Origin: Mycocentrospora acerina
Taxonomy: Eukaryota; Ascomycota; Dothideomycetes; Pleosporales
DNA: 64,000 nt
Direction of reading: 5' to 3'
Assembly (NCBI GenBank): GCA_022701365.1
Contig: JAKUHH010000177.1
Span: 1,116,001-1,180,000, forward strand
Part shown: in pieces, positions 1-9,558 of the stretch
How positions within the stretch are numbered: the first letter of the stretch is position 1
Layout: every line of letters starts with the position of its first letter
Program-made: the position numbers and the translations under genes
The notes under the pieces: model-generated
Databases searched by the model: none
What the model was told of the DNA's origin: nothing
Seen by the model: the letters and a program-made list of their open reading frames with translations, nothing else

Positions 1-344
1 CCTGCTCCGCAACTTGTTCGCCATTTCCTTGTCCTTCCACAATTTCGATGAGCCGGAGTTGGTCATCATTTCGGCGAGTTCGACATCTGAGGTAATGGGT
101 TCGAGGAGAATGCGCATCGTTTGGTCATAGTGGATATGTTGGTTTCTGAGTTTTCGAATGAGCTGTGGGAGTTCGCGCTCCCATCTAACGAAGCTCTTGA
201 TAGGATCGAGTCCCTCATTGTATGATTCGATGCCTGCGCGCCTTCAGCATCAGCCGCCCTTCTGACCGTCTAAGCTCCAAACACACCTTGAATTATCAGA
301 GGAAGACAGCCCAAGATAAGCCCTGCAATTTCGACACCGGACAT
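1..344 (-). CDS. Partial fungal NLR-like/HeLo-like N-terminal protein (5' end only)
   Basis: Read on the minus strand, an ATG at 344-342 opens a 58-nt exon (287-344) encoding a hydrophobic leader (MSGVEIAGLILGCLPLIIQ). A 53-bp GT-AG intron (234-286) follows, and exon 2 (233 to the window edge) continues in frame with GIESYNEGLDPIK and later LIRKLRNQHIHYDQT. Without splicing the frame stops at once, so the intron is well supported. This start, a short hydrophobic helix followed by a helical stretch with IKSF-x-RWERELP, is what I know from the N-terminal regions of fungal STAND/NLR-like and prion-inhibition-type proteins (related to DUF7580-containing proteins). The C-terminal effector or sensor part lies outside the window, so the function is unknown. 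It is transcribed divergently from the macro-domain gene at 780. Family assignment is by eye. Confidence 0.7.
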
Positions 345-779
345 TCTCGAAATCTACTGACACGTGCATATAATGGTTGCGACGTGAATGAAGCTGCGAC
401 ATTATAGTGAGTGTCGCACAAGGTTGAGGGAGGGACGAGCGGGGTCCTAGCTCAAGCTTCATACCTACCTCCCACAATCGTCAAGAGCTCTACCCAACTG
501 TGCTCTAAATCATTAGAATGTCTGGTTGCGACGACTGTGCCGTACAAAATTGAAGAGGAAGGCTGCTAGGAAATGCACCGCCGGCTTCAGCCTACACAGG
601 TAACCTTCTCGTGATTGCCCGCCTTATTCCAGCTCAAACGCTCGAACCCCACTTGTCTTGACGCCTCAGACATCAATTCCCCAAGGCGCATTTTGCGGCA
701 CCGCGACACCAGGCTCCCAGATCTTATATATATCAGCCTGACTGCAGCACGAATATTCCCAACATGTGGAGACGACAAC
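345..779. promoter_or_regulatory. Divergent intergenic region between NLR-like gene and macro-domain gene
   Basis: About 435 bp separate the two divergent start codons, so it must hold both promoters and 5' leaders. I see no clear TATA box or named operator. The plus-strand reading frame of the macro gene is open back to about 615 but contains no ATG before 780. Confidence 0.5.
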
Positions 780-3700
780 ATGTCCTCTATACGACTCGCA
801 ACAGCATCAAATGTTCGAGCTTTCCAGAAACTGTCTAATGAACTCGACACAACCAGCAAGAAGTGGTCAGATTCGATAGAGCGCGAGGCTCTTGATGATG
901 AAATAGGGCGATTCAGAGTTTGGTCCGGAAATCTTGGAGCTTTGCAAAAGGGCCATAGTTCGCTCGATTATCGGCTCCGTGATTCGCCTTTGCTATCCGA
1001 AAATACTCTCAAATTTTTGAAGGAACTCGAAGAGAACCTTGATGCGGCGTATGAGATTGTCTCAGGGGCTCGTCTGCCTTACGAAGAGCAACCTCGGTCA
1101 GACAAAGATGGAGAAAAGGAGGAAGACGACGATGATGATGATGGCTTCTTTAGCGAGGACGAGGAAGAAGATGATCCAGGCGAGACAAAGACGGAACTAG
1201 AGATGCGATTTGGAGAAGTCATCGACATCATCGACAACCTTTACAAGCTGAGTGTTCGTATCAGGACGCCTACAATACGGTCAAGATCGCTCAAAGCAGC
1301 ATCATATCAGCCAACAGACCCAGAAACAGGTGTCGATCTGCTGGCGAGGTACGCTGAATATGATCTTCAGCATATGCAAGAGCTCATCCGACATCTACGG
1401 CAGTCTCACACAGACGATACTCAGCCTGAGAACGATTTTCTTGTGACTCGTCTTAGTAAGGGAATCACTCTCCGTAGACGTCAGTTTAAGTACTGGAGGA
1501 GACACCGAGATAAGCTGAGCGTCTCTACGATTTTTGAGGAGAAGTTGCCGATCGTACAACCAATTATAGACCGACCTGATGCTCCCCAACGGATGGATAC
1601 ATTAGAGGCACAACCAGGAAACCTTGTCATGGATACTAAAGAAGCGCCAAGTCATAAAACGGGTAAAACAATGCTGTCAGGAACCGAAGCTACACAGCAC
1701 CACCAGTCTTTGGATGAGATAATTGACACCAAATCAGTGACTAGTTACGCTGTCACAGTCAAAGATATTCAAGGAAGGGGTGTCAATCTACCACCTCCCC
1801 CTAAATGTGCCGAAGGTGAGAAGGACTTTGAGTGCCCATACTGTTTCATCATCTGTCCAGCTCGATATGGTCGCGGACGAGCGTGGCGAACGCATTTACT
1901 TCAAGACCTACAGCCTTATGTGTGCACATATTCTGAGTGTGAAAGTACCGGCCTATTCCGCAGTCGCAGAGAATGGATAGCACACGAAGCTAGCCATCGC
2001 AAAGCCTGGAGGTGTTCAGAACATCCCGCCGCTGTGTACAAGACACCCGCAGGATTGGAGGATCATCTGCGACAAAAACATCTTGACAGCTTTCCTGAGA
2101 GTCAATTGGGTACCATTGTAAAAGTGGGTGAGACTTCCACCATCGACGTAAGGGAAAAGTGCCCTATTTGCTACGCATCTGCGGACACTGAAGGAATGGG
2201 TGATTTCCAGAATCACATAGCTAATCACCTAGAACGAATTGCCACGTTTGCTTTACCCAATGATCACGAAGATGCTACAGATGGTGCAAGCAGTGTTGCA
2301 AGTCATGGTAGGTCGGATAGCACTGAATCTCGAAATGTGAGCGGAATGTCTCTACCTAGCGATACTTCAGACGAGCTTGATGAAAGGGAAGATATGGATT
2401 TGCAGCGCCTCCAAGACACGCGCTTAGAAACAAAAGCTCAGCAAATGAATTCTGAACCAACCTTGGCAGAGACAGCCTCTTCTAGCCTACTGTCTCTCGA
2501 GAGCTTGCGTCATCTGCCAGATGGAAGTCAAAGTCAGAGTCGACTTGACGCATTGCTCTTGGATCGTACTGGCAGAGAACCCGATTTCAACGACCCACAC
2601 TCTGACGAGACCCCGTTCGAGATTCAGGAACATCTCGAGCAAAGGGAGAAGTTTAGAGCTTATCTGGTCTCCTTGCCAGATGCCCAATCTGTACGATTCT
2701 TCCGGCGATATGGCTTGTGGAAAGGGCATGCCATCTTCAAAAACGAACAAGCAGCTTCGAAAGCCTTGGAGATATTCGACAGAAAACAATTCCCGCAAGT
2801 CAAAATTCAACAGGTCGCTAAAAATGCGAATAAATTAAGATTTGGAATTTCCGGTTTGGACCGGCCACCTTCAACTCGGAAGTCCACAATAGAATCGCAG
2901 GGTCAGCAAGACGTTTCAAGTATTGTCTCAACGCCGGTATCATATGACGAGGAGTCCGAACAGTCGAATAAACGTCCGGTAGTATCCGTGTCCGACATCC
3001 CAACACTTCACTCGTTGTATAGATCTCGAAAACTTTTGCAGCGGGATCAAAGTTATGCTCCGAATGACGCATATAACAGAATTGTCTCTTTCTGCTACTA
3101 CGATCTGACAAGACTCAAAGTCGATGCTATCGTGAACAGCGCCAATCGTACCTTGAAGGTTTCAGGAAATGCTAATACGCTCAATGGTATCATCCACAAA
3201 GCAGCCGGCCCTGATATGACAAAGGAAGCTGGAGCAAATGGTGCTGTGAAGCCGGGTCAGAGTGTTATCACTGGCGGCTATAACCTTCCTAGTACTCATG
3301 TCATACACACTGTACGGCCTCAGTATTCTGGACCTAAGAGCATGGGACAGTTCAACATACTCACTGAATGCTACCGCAGTGCTATGAAAATTGCGCAAGA
3401 ACATGGTATTAAAACGATCGCCTTCCCTTGTGTGGGTACTGGTGGGTGTGGTTTTCCTCCTAGGGTAGCAGCTCGTGTGGCTCTACAAGAGGTCCGAGAG
3501 CTTTTAGACTCAACCCACGACAACGGATTTGAACGTATCATTTTCTGCATATATAGTGCAGTAGATGAGAAGGCATACATGGACTTTATTCCTGTTTTCT
3601 TTCCCCCGACACACGCGGATCTCGATCTTGCGAGAAAATCAAACTGGTCTGCGAACCGCGCTGCACTTGCTGTACAGGTTTTAGAGACTCGTGCCGAGAT

Positions 3701-6700
3701 TCAAGAGATTGTCGAAGATCTCTCTCATACATTCAGTCTAGTCGTGGCTGATTTTGACCAAGCCGTGCTCCGCGAGTTCGGAGCCATAGATGCAGCACTG
3801 GCATCGGTCAGAGAATATCTGTTGGGCACTCAGGAGCTCAAGAGAAGTCTCGGCGACCTTAACCTCTTTTGTTCAGTCATATCAACGCTTTGTGGAAGCA
3901 TTACTGAAAGTACTGAAAGAACAGACGATATCGACAACTACAGAGACTATAAGCAACTGTGGAGTGATTATAATGCCCACATGGATGAAGCTCATGGCAT
4001 GAGTCTAGTACACTTCTTAACAGAGTGCCGAAAGTTTATTCAATGCCTGGAAAACATCCTGACACACGGCGGCGTTGAAGTAGATGAGATAGCTGCCATA
4101 CGCTTCTCAATTGAAACTTATGCAGCTAGACAGAAGCACCAATACGGCGAAGGCATTCGGGATCATTTAGATGGAGTTCTTTACGCCAGAGAGTTTCAAA
4201 GAGATGCACTCCCCCAAACTGATGGGACTGTGGCGGTGAACAACATCCCATCTATATCAAGACTCTATCAGCTAGGCGAACTCGAAGAAAAACCGACATT
4301 GGCTCATCCGTCCGCTCTTTCAAACCACGCAGTCTATCTAGCAAGAGAAGACATAACAAAGCTTCAGGTTGATGTCATGGTCAACTCCACAGACGAAGGC
4401 TTTGCTGGTATGGGTACTCTGGATCGCAGCGTATTCAAGAAAGGTGGCTCTGAACTGCGAAGCGAATGCAAGAAGTTCGGCATGTGTAAAGTAGGAGATG
4501 TAAAGGTGACGGCAGGATATTTACTACCAGCCAAGCATGTTCTTCATGTCATACCGCCAGAACGATATAGGAAAGACTCAAGGGATGTTTTACGGCGGAT
4601 CTATCGCGAGGTGCTGCATACGTCAGTCTCTTTAGGCGCAAAATCGGTCGCGATGCCGAGCATAGGTACAGGTGCGCTCAATTATCCACGACGTGATACT
4701 GCGTCGCTCGCTATGGAAGAAGTCAAGCTATTCTTGGAGTCAGCTGTGCCAAATAGCTTGATTGAGAAGATTATCTTCGTGGTGTACTCATCAAACGATG
4801 AATTCATCTACAAGAGCCTCTTGCCTGTATACTTTCCGCCTTTGGACAAAAGTTTGCAATCACAGCCTGTTTTGCGGTCTTTTGAGCCTAATCAAAACAC
4901 CATCGCTCGCGAACCGTCCCCAGCACCTCGCCGTACTCTATTTGGGTCTATAGGAGAGGCATTCCGCAATGTTCGTTTTAGCAGCAGCGTACGTTCCGGC
5001 AAGCAACCTGTTGCCAACTTAGAACGCCCCATCGACGCTAGCGAAGAACATGTGTTGATTGAATTTGAGTCACACGCTCGAGACTGTGTCAACTGCAAGG
5101 ACGTTACTCGGCTGTACGAAGAGGGACAAAGTTTATGCGAAGTTGGTTTCCCACTTGCACAGACACTGCTCTCGTACATGACTATGTCAGCGGATCAAAA
5201 CGTCTACACGGAATCAGACAAAACCAAGTTAAATGTTCCGGCTGATATGTTTCGATTGTCGCTATTATTACTTACTACAGTCGAAAAAAGTACACAGAAA
5301 ACGTCCTTAAACCCATCGATCACTCGCCGACTCTCTTCCAATCTTGGCTCATCAGAAGACCATACTAGAGAAGGCACAATACCAGCAGATAGCACAATCG
5401 ATCAATCCAGTATCCAGACGCCATTTGTGAAAATTCCAGAGAAGGCTCAGGCACATGTTGATACATGGTCAAACCTCGCGAAGAGATGGGAACCGTTGTA
5501 TCCCGGTCAATGCAACATCCATATTTACTCAGACAGGATTGATGTTCGGGAGTCACATACACCGAAGAAGGGCCAAATGCCATTGCTTTCGTTGAAGCTT
5601 ACACCCTCCACTACGATAAAGAAACACGAATCCAAGCCGGAGCTAACGCTTGTTGGAGCTTCGCCACTTAAATCGGTGCTAACGATTCGAGGAGACATAT
5701 TGCTACGCAGTGCAAACGTTGTGCAGTCGGAAGAGTTGCTTCAAATGTTGAATCGTGCTCTAGATCAAAACTCAAAACAAAGCGATGAACGTGTCGTTAA
5801 CGAATCTCGACAGGGTCAAGACCTGCTTGACGTTCGGCACGAGCCTGCATTTCTCATCGGACAAGAAGGCAGACGATTGAGCGACCTAGAAGTTAAATTG
5901 CAGTCCCTGAATGAAGCAAGCTCTCGGCTGCGATCCCTATCTCACGAACATGACGAAGATTTCATGTCATCACAGCCAGCTAGGGCGCAGCAAAATGTGA
6001 TCAACGAAACGCTGAGCCCTCTGGCATCACAAATTCTTTCGTATCTGACGACAGATCTGAAGTCTAGACGTGGCTCCTACATCGGTCAGACCACACAAAA
6101 TATCGCTTCTGCACTCGCCAAGTCTCCAGCAGAAATCTCAGCTGCCATAGAGGATCTGGCAACTCAAGATTATGTTCACAACACCCTCGATGGAAATACG
6201 TGGGTCATTTCGCGACCTCCTAAAGATCTGCCTGCATTGATGGAAAGGCAAAGAAATAATACTGCAACAGAAGCTACATCCGCTCAGGTTCGCGAAGTGC
6301 CCAGGTTCCACGACACACCGCCTAGCCCGACGTTGTATCCTCATACCACCTCCAAGGAGGCGGTTGATGCCGAAGCGTCTGGGCTCGATCTGGACGCTAT
6401 CAACATCAATGACTACTTCACCTACCCATCACCTTCTGGTATACGGTGGACTCGTATAGATAAGCGCCTTGTCGACGCACAAGCCTTGACTGAAGCGGAT
6501 GAAGAGTTTGACGATACGGAGGATGCTCTCATCGTGCATAGAGTGCTCCGACGTGGTGAGATAAGATCCTGGGCAGAACGGACGAGAGAGTTACGGGGGC
6601 AAGATATTGAGGTGATAAGGTTGGAGAGGCAGGGTGCAGGGAATGAAGGAGAAAGAAACGTAAGACGGAGAGGCAGTGTTGATAGCCTGAAGCACGAGAG

Positions 6701-6911
6701 GCCACGTAGAGAGCTCCGAATAGAAAGGGGGAACACAAGAGATGGTACAGATGGTGAGTTGAGGGGTAGAGGTAATGAAAAAGATAGGGAGCAAGAGCAG
6801 TTGGACCGATTGCTAGCAGGGGATTTGCAGGAGAGGGAGCTTCTCAGAGCAAAAGAGGAAGAGAAATCTGAAAGTGGGGATTGGGAACTCCGACGACACG
6901 GTGGTCGGTAG
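780..6911 (+). CDS. Large mosaic protein: acuF-type C2H2 fingers, two macro domains, winged helix, DUF8035-like C-terminus
   Basis: A single uninterrupted frame of 2043 codons. The frame is open upstream, but ATG 780 is the first ATG and has A at -3. Visible parts: an N-terminal helical region (RFRVWSGNLGAL, SLDYRLRDS) typical of fungal acuF-type zinc-finger proteins; an Asp/Glu run near residues 110-135; C2H2-type fingers about 350-490 (FECPYCFIICP, WRTHLLQ, CPICYAS, HLERIATFALP); macro domain 1 about 766-925 (VDAIVNSANR, AFPCVGTGGCGFP); a helical linker; macro domain 2 about 1180-1337 (VDVMVNSTDEG, AMPSIGTGALNYP); a winged-helix-like segment about 1747-1810; and a DUF8035-like segment about 1887-1940 (RWTRIDKRLVD, LIVHRVLRRGEI). 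Macro domains bind or hydrolyse ADP-ribose. Domain 1 keeps the Asn-rich loop, domain 2 is more divergent. A nucleic-acid or ADP-ribose dependent signalling role is inference only. Confidence 0.85.
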   Translation: MSSIRLATASNVRAFQKLSNELDTTSKKWSDSIEREALDDEIGRFRVWSGNLGALQKGHSSLDYRLRDSPLLSENTLKFLKELEENLDAAYEIVSGARLPYEEQPRSDKDGEKEEDDDDDDGFFSEDEEEDDPGETKTELEMRFGEVIDIIDNLYKLSVRIRTPTIRSRSLKAASYQPTDPETGVDLLARYAEYDLQHMQELIRHLRQSHTDDTQPENDFLVTRLSKGITLRRRQFKYWRRHRDKLSVSTIFEEKLPIVQPIIDRPDAPQRMDTLEAQPGNLVMDTKEAPSHKTGKTMLSGTEATQHHQSLDEIIDTKSVTSYAVTVKDIQGRGVNLPPPPKCAEGEKDFECPYCFIICPARYGRGRAWRTHLLQDLQPYVCTYSECESTGLFRSRREWIAHEASHRKAWRCSEHPAAVYKTPAGLEDHLRQKHLDSFPESQLGTIVKVGETSTIDVREKCPICYASADTEGMGDFQNHIANHLERIATFALPNDHEDATDGASSVASHGRSDSTESRNVSGMSLPSDTSDELDEREDMDLQRLQDTRLETKAQQMNSEPTLAETASSSLLSLESLRHLPDGSQSQSRLDALLLDRTGREPDFNDPHSDETPFEIQEHLEQREKFRAYLVSLPDAQSVRFFRRYGLWKGHAIFKNEQAASKALEIFDRKQFPQVKIQQVAKNANKLRFGISGLDRPPSTRKSTIESQGQQDVSSIVSTPVSYDEESEQSNKRPVVSVSDIPTLHSLYRSRKLLQRDQSYAPNDAYNRIVSFCYYDLTRLKVDAIVNSANRTLKVSGNANTLNGIIHKAAGPDMTKEAGANGAVKPGQSVITGGYNLPSTHVIHTVRPQYSGPKSMGQFNILTECYRSAMKIAQEHGIKTIAFPCVGTGGCGFPPRVAARVALQEVRELLDSTHDNGFERIIFCIYSAVDEKAYMDFIPVFFPPTHADLDLARKSNWSANRAALAVQVLETRAEIQEIVEDLSHTFSLVVADFDQAVLREFGAIDAALASVREYLLGTQELKRSLGDLNLFCSVISTLCGSITESTERTDDIDNYRDYKQLWSDYNAHMDEAHGMSLVHFLTECRKFIQCLENILTHGGVEVDEIAAIRFSIETYAARQKHQYGEGIRDHLDGVLYAREFQRDALPQTDGTVAVNNIPSISRLYQLGELEEKPTLAHPSALSNHAVYLAREDITKLQVDVMVNSTDEGFAGMGTLDRSVFKKGGSELRSECKKFGMCKVGDVKVTAGYLLPAKHVLHVIPPERYRKDSRDVLRRIYREVLHTSVSLGAKSVAMPSIGTGALNYPRRDTASLAMEEVKLFLESAVPNSLIEKIIFVVYSSNDEFIYKSLLPVYFPPLDKSLQSQPVLRSFEPNQNTIAREPSPAPRRTLFGSIGEAFRNVRFSSSVRSGKQPVANLERPIDASEEHVLIEFESHARDCVNCKDVTRLYEEGQSLCEVGFPLAQTLLSYMTMSADQNVYTESDKTKLNVPADMFRLSLLLLTTVEKSTQKTSLNPSITRRLSSNLGSSEDHTREGTIPADSTIDQSSIQTPFVKIPEKAQAHVDTWSNLAKRWEPLYPGQCNIHIYSDRIDVRESHTPKKGQMPLLSLKLTPSTTIKKHESKPELTLVGASPLKSVLTIRGDILLRSANVVQSEELLQMLNRALDQNSKQSDERVVNESRQGQDLLDVRHEPAFLIGQEGRRLSDLEVKLQSLNEASSRLRSLSHEHDEDFMSSQPARAQQNVINETLSPLASQILSYLTTDLKSRRGSYIGQTTQNIASALAKSPAEISAAIEDLATQDYVHNTLDGNTWVISRPPKDLPALMERQRNNTATEATSAQVREVPRFHDTPPSPTLYPHTTSKEAVDAEASGLDLDAININDYFTYPSPSGIRWTRIDKRLVDAQALTEADEEFDDTEDALIVHRVLRRGEIRSWAERTRELRGQDIEVIRLERQGAGNEGERNVRRRGSVDSLKHERPRRELRIERGNTRDGTDGELRGRGNEKDREQEQLDRLLAGDLQERELLRAKEEEKSESGDWELRRHGGR

Positions 6912-6980
6912 TGTGTTGTATAGTTTTGAAGATTGATAAATGTATTTGTTTATACCACTCTTGTTTACATATAATAACAA

Positions 6981-7002
6981 GATGATGATGATGATGATGA
7001 TG
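6981..7002. repeat. (GAT)7 microsatellite in 3' flank
   Basis: A run of seven GAT units lies 70 bp after the stop of the macro-domain gene, between it and the convergent small glycine-rich gene. Confidence 0.9.
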
Positions 7003-7116
7003 CCCAAACAAAACGCCTTGAACCCTGAAGAAAAGGATATCACAGTCGACGAAACCCTCAAACGCCCCACTCCAAAAGCCGTCTAGAAACGCCAATCCCA
7101 TCTAATCATATCCTCT

Positions 7117-7374
7117 TCAACACCCTCCTCCTCCTCCACCCCCTCCATCTCCGCCTCCACATCCTCCACCTCCTCCGTCACCACCACCACCACCACCTCC
7201 TCCTCCTCCACCATCTCCACCACTAAACCAACCACCTCCTGTAGACTGTGCTGCATAAACTCCGGCGTATCCCGAATCATATTGGCCGTAATTGCTATAG
7301 CCGCCGTTGCGTCGTGCTTTGCGCATCTCCCTGCGCGTGGGCTGGCGGTAAGGTTTTGAAGAGTGGCAGCCCAT
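7117..7374 (-). CDS. Small MGC-start glycine-rich protein, possible N-myristoylated/palmitoylated
   Basis: 85 codons from ATG 7374. The N-terminus MGCHSSKPYRQP has Gly2, Cys3 and Ser6, which fits the known N-myristoylation context with an adjacent palmitoylation cysteine. A basic patch follows (RREMRKARR), then a Tyr/Gly segment, and the last third is almost pure glycine with scattered Asp and Cys. The composition of the tail follows from a (ACC/TCC)n tract in the DNA, so its length may vary between strains. No enzyme motif is present. It converges on the macro-domain gene with 205 bp between stops. A membrane-anchored role is inference. The open frame extends upstream but the preceding residues look like leader sequence. 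Confidence 0.6.
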   Translation of the reverse strand: MGCHSSKPYRQPTRREMRKARRNGGYSNYGQYDSGYAGVYAAQSTGGGWFSGGDGGGGGGGGGGGDGGGGGCGGGDGGGGGGGGC

Positions 7375-8306
7375 TGTTGTGATGGAAGTATTTGTTTGCT
7401 CGTGGAGGATTGTAAAGTTTATTGGGGTATTGGTACGAGCAGAGTGTTGATTGGGATTGGTGTGTCTGCGTATGTATATGTGTATGTGTGTAGATGAACT
7501 GTAAACCAATGTGATGTGTAGAGATATGCAAATGGTAACCTCTGATGTTTTGATAGTAGAGTGAGTGAGTGAACTTTGAAAAAAAGGGCCAACTCGCCTT
7601 TGTTAAATAAAAGGGCCAAATATGCTCTTGCATCATCATCATCGTCAGCATCATCGCTACCAAACTAACTATCCTTCTCTCTGCCTCCCTCTTTCCCGCC
7701 TTGCCTACTCACCTACCCATCCTTTCGCCCCTCAAATCCGCCTACCCACCACAGACACACAGACCCAAACCGCCCTACCACTTCCCTTTTCGCACACCGC
7801 ACACCTTAGTACCCCACACAGCCCGCCGCCCCAAAAGCCATGCACGACGTGATGACAATCAGGCCCCCCATCCATCCCGTCCATCCATCCATCCTCCACA
7901 GACAGAGACACAGACACAGACACAGCCATAGCCACAGCCATGACACTAACCCCCAATCCAGCAATAAAACAACAGCGAACCACGACCCGTGACCCATGGC
8001 CCGTGACCCTAAACACTAAAGCCATAGGCAGGAAAGTTCCCCACCAACACACGCCCACACAGCCACACACTCACATGCTCTCTCACACACACACACAAAA
8101 CAAGGCATACACAGCCAGATCAGATCAGATCAAACCAAACCAAACCAACCCCCAATTTGATTTTAGCTCCAGAAAAAAAAATAACTCCCTTGTGGATGGT
8201 AATTAGTGCCACAAAGAGAGACGGATAGTAGAGAGAGAGAAAAACCAAAGTCCGTGCACTGCACAGCCCCCCAAATAAGGCACCCTTACTTTCTCCTCTT
8301 CCCGGT

Positions 8307-8338
8307 GGATGGGTAGATGGGTAGATGGGTAGATGGTC
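8307..8338. repeat. Direct repeat GGGTAGAT, about 4 copies
   Basis: Four tandem copies of an 8-bp GGGTAGAT-like unit (first and last imperfect). Confidence 0.75.
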
Positions 8339-8361
8339 AAACGCCGCTGCCATGTACCTAG

Positions 8362-8406
8362 ATACTGCTTCTGCTTCTGCTTCTGCTTCTGCTTCTGCTT
8401 CTGCTA
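8362..8406. repeat. (CTTCTG)n hexanucleotide microsatellite
   Basis: Tandem CTTCTG units, about seven copies. Confidence 0.85.
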
Positions 8407-8532
8407 TCTACTGCGCTAGGAGAGAAAGGAAAGGAAAAGAAAATGGAATACGAAATAGAGTCACGTGTGGGCGTGTATATCTAATGCATGGGTCTGCGGC
8501 TCGATTACTTCCGCTTTGGGGCGGCGGGCTAG

Positions 8533-8594
8533 TTAGGTTAGGTTAGGTTAGGTTAGGTTAGGCTAGGCTAGTAGGCAGGCAGGCAGGCAGGCCC
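8533..8594. repeat. Interstitial (TTAGG)6 telomere-like array followed by (AGGC)n
   Basis: Six exact TTAGG units at 8533-8562, decaying into CTAGG and then a run of AGGC units to about 8592. TTAGG is one G shorter than the usual fungal telomere unit TTAGGG. Confidence 0.85.
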
Positions 8595-9558
8595 GAAGGA
8601 GAAGCACCGAGATGGGTCGGTATGGCTAAGGTGAGGCATGGTTTAGATAAAGCAGGGGAGTTGATTTGTTTCATCTGAGCGGAAGAGGCTTGGGTTGGTT
8701 TGTTTTTTGAGGTGCCACGTAGTCAGATTCATATATGTATGTACATGTACCTGGATGGTTGATGCGGGAACGCGACGCTTTTTTTTCTCTTTCTTCCTTG
8801 AGGGCGTGAAGTTTCCTTCCTTTCTTCCGCCATAGGGTGTGTGTGTGAGAGAGAGAGAGAGAGAGGTGGGGGATTCTTGCATTTACATGCTATTTCAATA
8901 CATGGATAGATATATGGATATATGGGTGGATGAATGGATGGATAAGTAGAGTGATGCATTGATTGATCCACACACAAACCAAATGTTTCAGATTCAAAAG
9001 TATCCGAGAGAGTGTTTGGGTGTGTGTGTGTTTGAGAGAGAGAGCAAATCTAGCGCCATGAAAATATTATCCAAAAACAGGACAAACGGTCAAAAAGGAA
9101 AATGTGTAAAATAAAAAAAAAAGGCTAACCAAACGGAGCAAACCATGTCCGTCTGGGCATCGATATAATAAAACAAAGAATAATGAGACTCCATGGAAAC
9201 CCTACTGTAATATGGCCAAAAAATAGGAAAAAAAGTAAGGAAAATATATAAAACAACATGAATAATGTCTGTCCCCTTATCATTATCCCATACCAAAAAA
9301 AACATCTCCAATTCATCTATGCGGAAAATTCGTGTTGTAGTAAAAAAAAAAGGCCGCATGCAAAATTCCGAGGGAACCGCTTTGTATCGCTCGCTCAAAA
9401 TAGCGTTCATCAAGTAGTTGCATACTCAAAACAATGCCGTATCTGTAGAAATGAAGGATTCGTGGAATACGAGAACCCACCCCAACACCGCGCCCAATAC
9501 GTTCAATGTACAACAAGACTTTTCGCTTGTATTACCACTTTCGGCCTGATTCATCCAT

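Larger units (their letters stand above)
7375..9558. other. 2.2-kb gene-free spacer rich in simple repeats
   Basis: No reading frame here looks like a protein. The stretch is built from purine/pyrimidine-skewed, CA-, TCCA-, GATG-, GA- and GT-rich tracts. It serves as upstream region of the glycine-rich gene and downstream region of the transporter gene at 9559. The most regular arrays are listed separately. Confidence 0.7.

Noticed and set aside
615..779. Upstream extension of the macro-domain gene
   Set aside because: The frame is open but starts with TTG and has no ATG before 780.
7083..9060. CRISPR-like or array systems in the repeat strip
   Set aside because: Repeats are contiguous microsatellites without unique spacers, and this is a eukaryotic genome.
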